A stretch of DNA of 15,461 nt. Source: an uncultured Eubacteriales bacterium (GTDB lineage: Bacteria; Bacillota; Clostridia; Oscillospirales; Oscillospiraceae). The position numbers and the translations under genes were made by a program. Of the stretch, positions 15,407-15,461 are shown piece after piece. Every line of letters starts with the position of its first letter. Position 1 is the first letter of the stretch. The stretch lies in NCBI GenBank assembly GCA_900544295.1, contig UQUO01000049.1:1-15461 (forward strand), read 5' to 3'. The notes beneath the pieces were generated by a model, which worked only from the letters and a program-made list of their open reading frames with translations, was not told the DNA's origin and ran no database searches.

Positions 15407-15461
15407 TGGTACACCATCAGGGACTCGAACCCTGGACACCCTGATTAAGAGTCAGGTGCTC
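15407..15461 (-). tRNA. tRNA-Lys (anticodon CTT), partial
   Basis: The 3' 55 nt of a tRNA run off the window edge. Visible from the 3' end are the encoded CCA (15407-15409), the discriminator A, the acceptor strand ATGGTGT, the T-arm CAGGG-TTCGAGT-CCCTG, a short variable loop and the anticodon arm CCTGA-CTCTTAA-TCAGG. The loop CTCTTAA gives anticodon CTT, which reads AAG (Lys). The 5' acceptor strand and most of the D-arm are outside the window. Confidence 0.93.

Overview
The window looks like chromosomal DNA of a GC-rich, Gram-positive anaerobe of the class Clostridia, most likely an Oscillospiraceae-type gut bacterium. This is inferred from the Pst/Pho gene order, a lipoprotein PstS with a Ser/Glu/Ala/Pro linker, Firmicutes-style GGAGG ribosome sites, a very large GLUG-repeat surface protein, and GC-rich palindromic repeats between genes. 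Species cannot be named from the sequence alone.

Layout. (1) Positions 1-306 hold no credible gene. They carry a GC-rich palindromic repeat element and a terminator hairpin. (2) Positions 307-6979, all on the minus strand, form a complete phosphate-starvation locus in the order pstS, pstC, pstA, pstB, phoU, phoB, phoR. From pstC onward the genes overlap or lie within 17 nt of each other. Only pstS is set apart, by 134 nt containing two stem-loops, which probably lets the binding protein be made in excess of the rest. (3) Positions 6980-7231 are a divergent promoter region. It has TTAACA-like repeats and leader hairpins facing pstS, and a near-consensus sigma-A promoter facing right. (4) Positions 7232-13553, plus strand, hold a two-gene unit: an MMPL/RND-type transporter and a 1281-residue secreted, membrane-anchored GLUG protein whose start lies inside the transporter gene. 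(5) A bidirectional terminator separates these from convergent minus-strand genes for an aromatic-acid-exporter-like protein and an EamA drug/metabolite transporter. (6) The right end holds a 5S rRNA and a partial tRNA-Lys (anticodon CTT), minus strand, ending in a strong terminator.

How it works together. PstS captures phosphate outside the cell, PstC and PstA carry it through the membrane, and PstB powers uptake. PhoU reports transport status to the sensor kinase PhoR, which phosphorylates PhoB, and PhoB probably acts back on the pstS promoter. The least explained part is the MMPL-GLUG pair. The partner protein appears to be built as a split GLUG base, two helical segments and InlB-like domains between the helices. 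It may be an exporter-associated stalk or a surface assembly, and is the best candidate here for an undescribed system.
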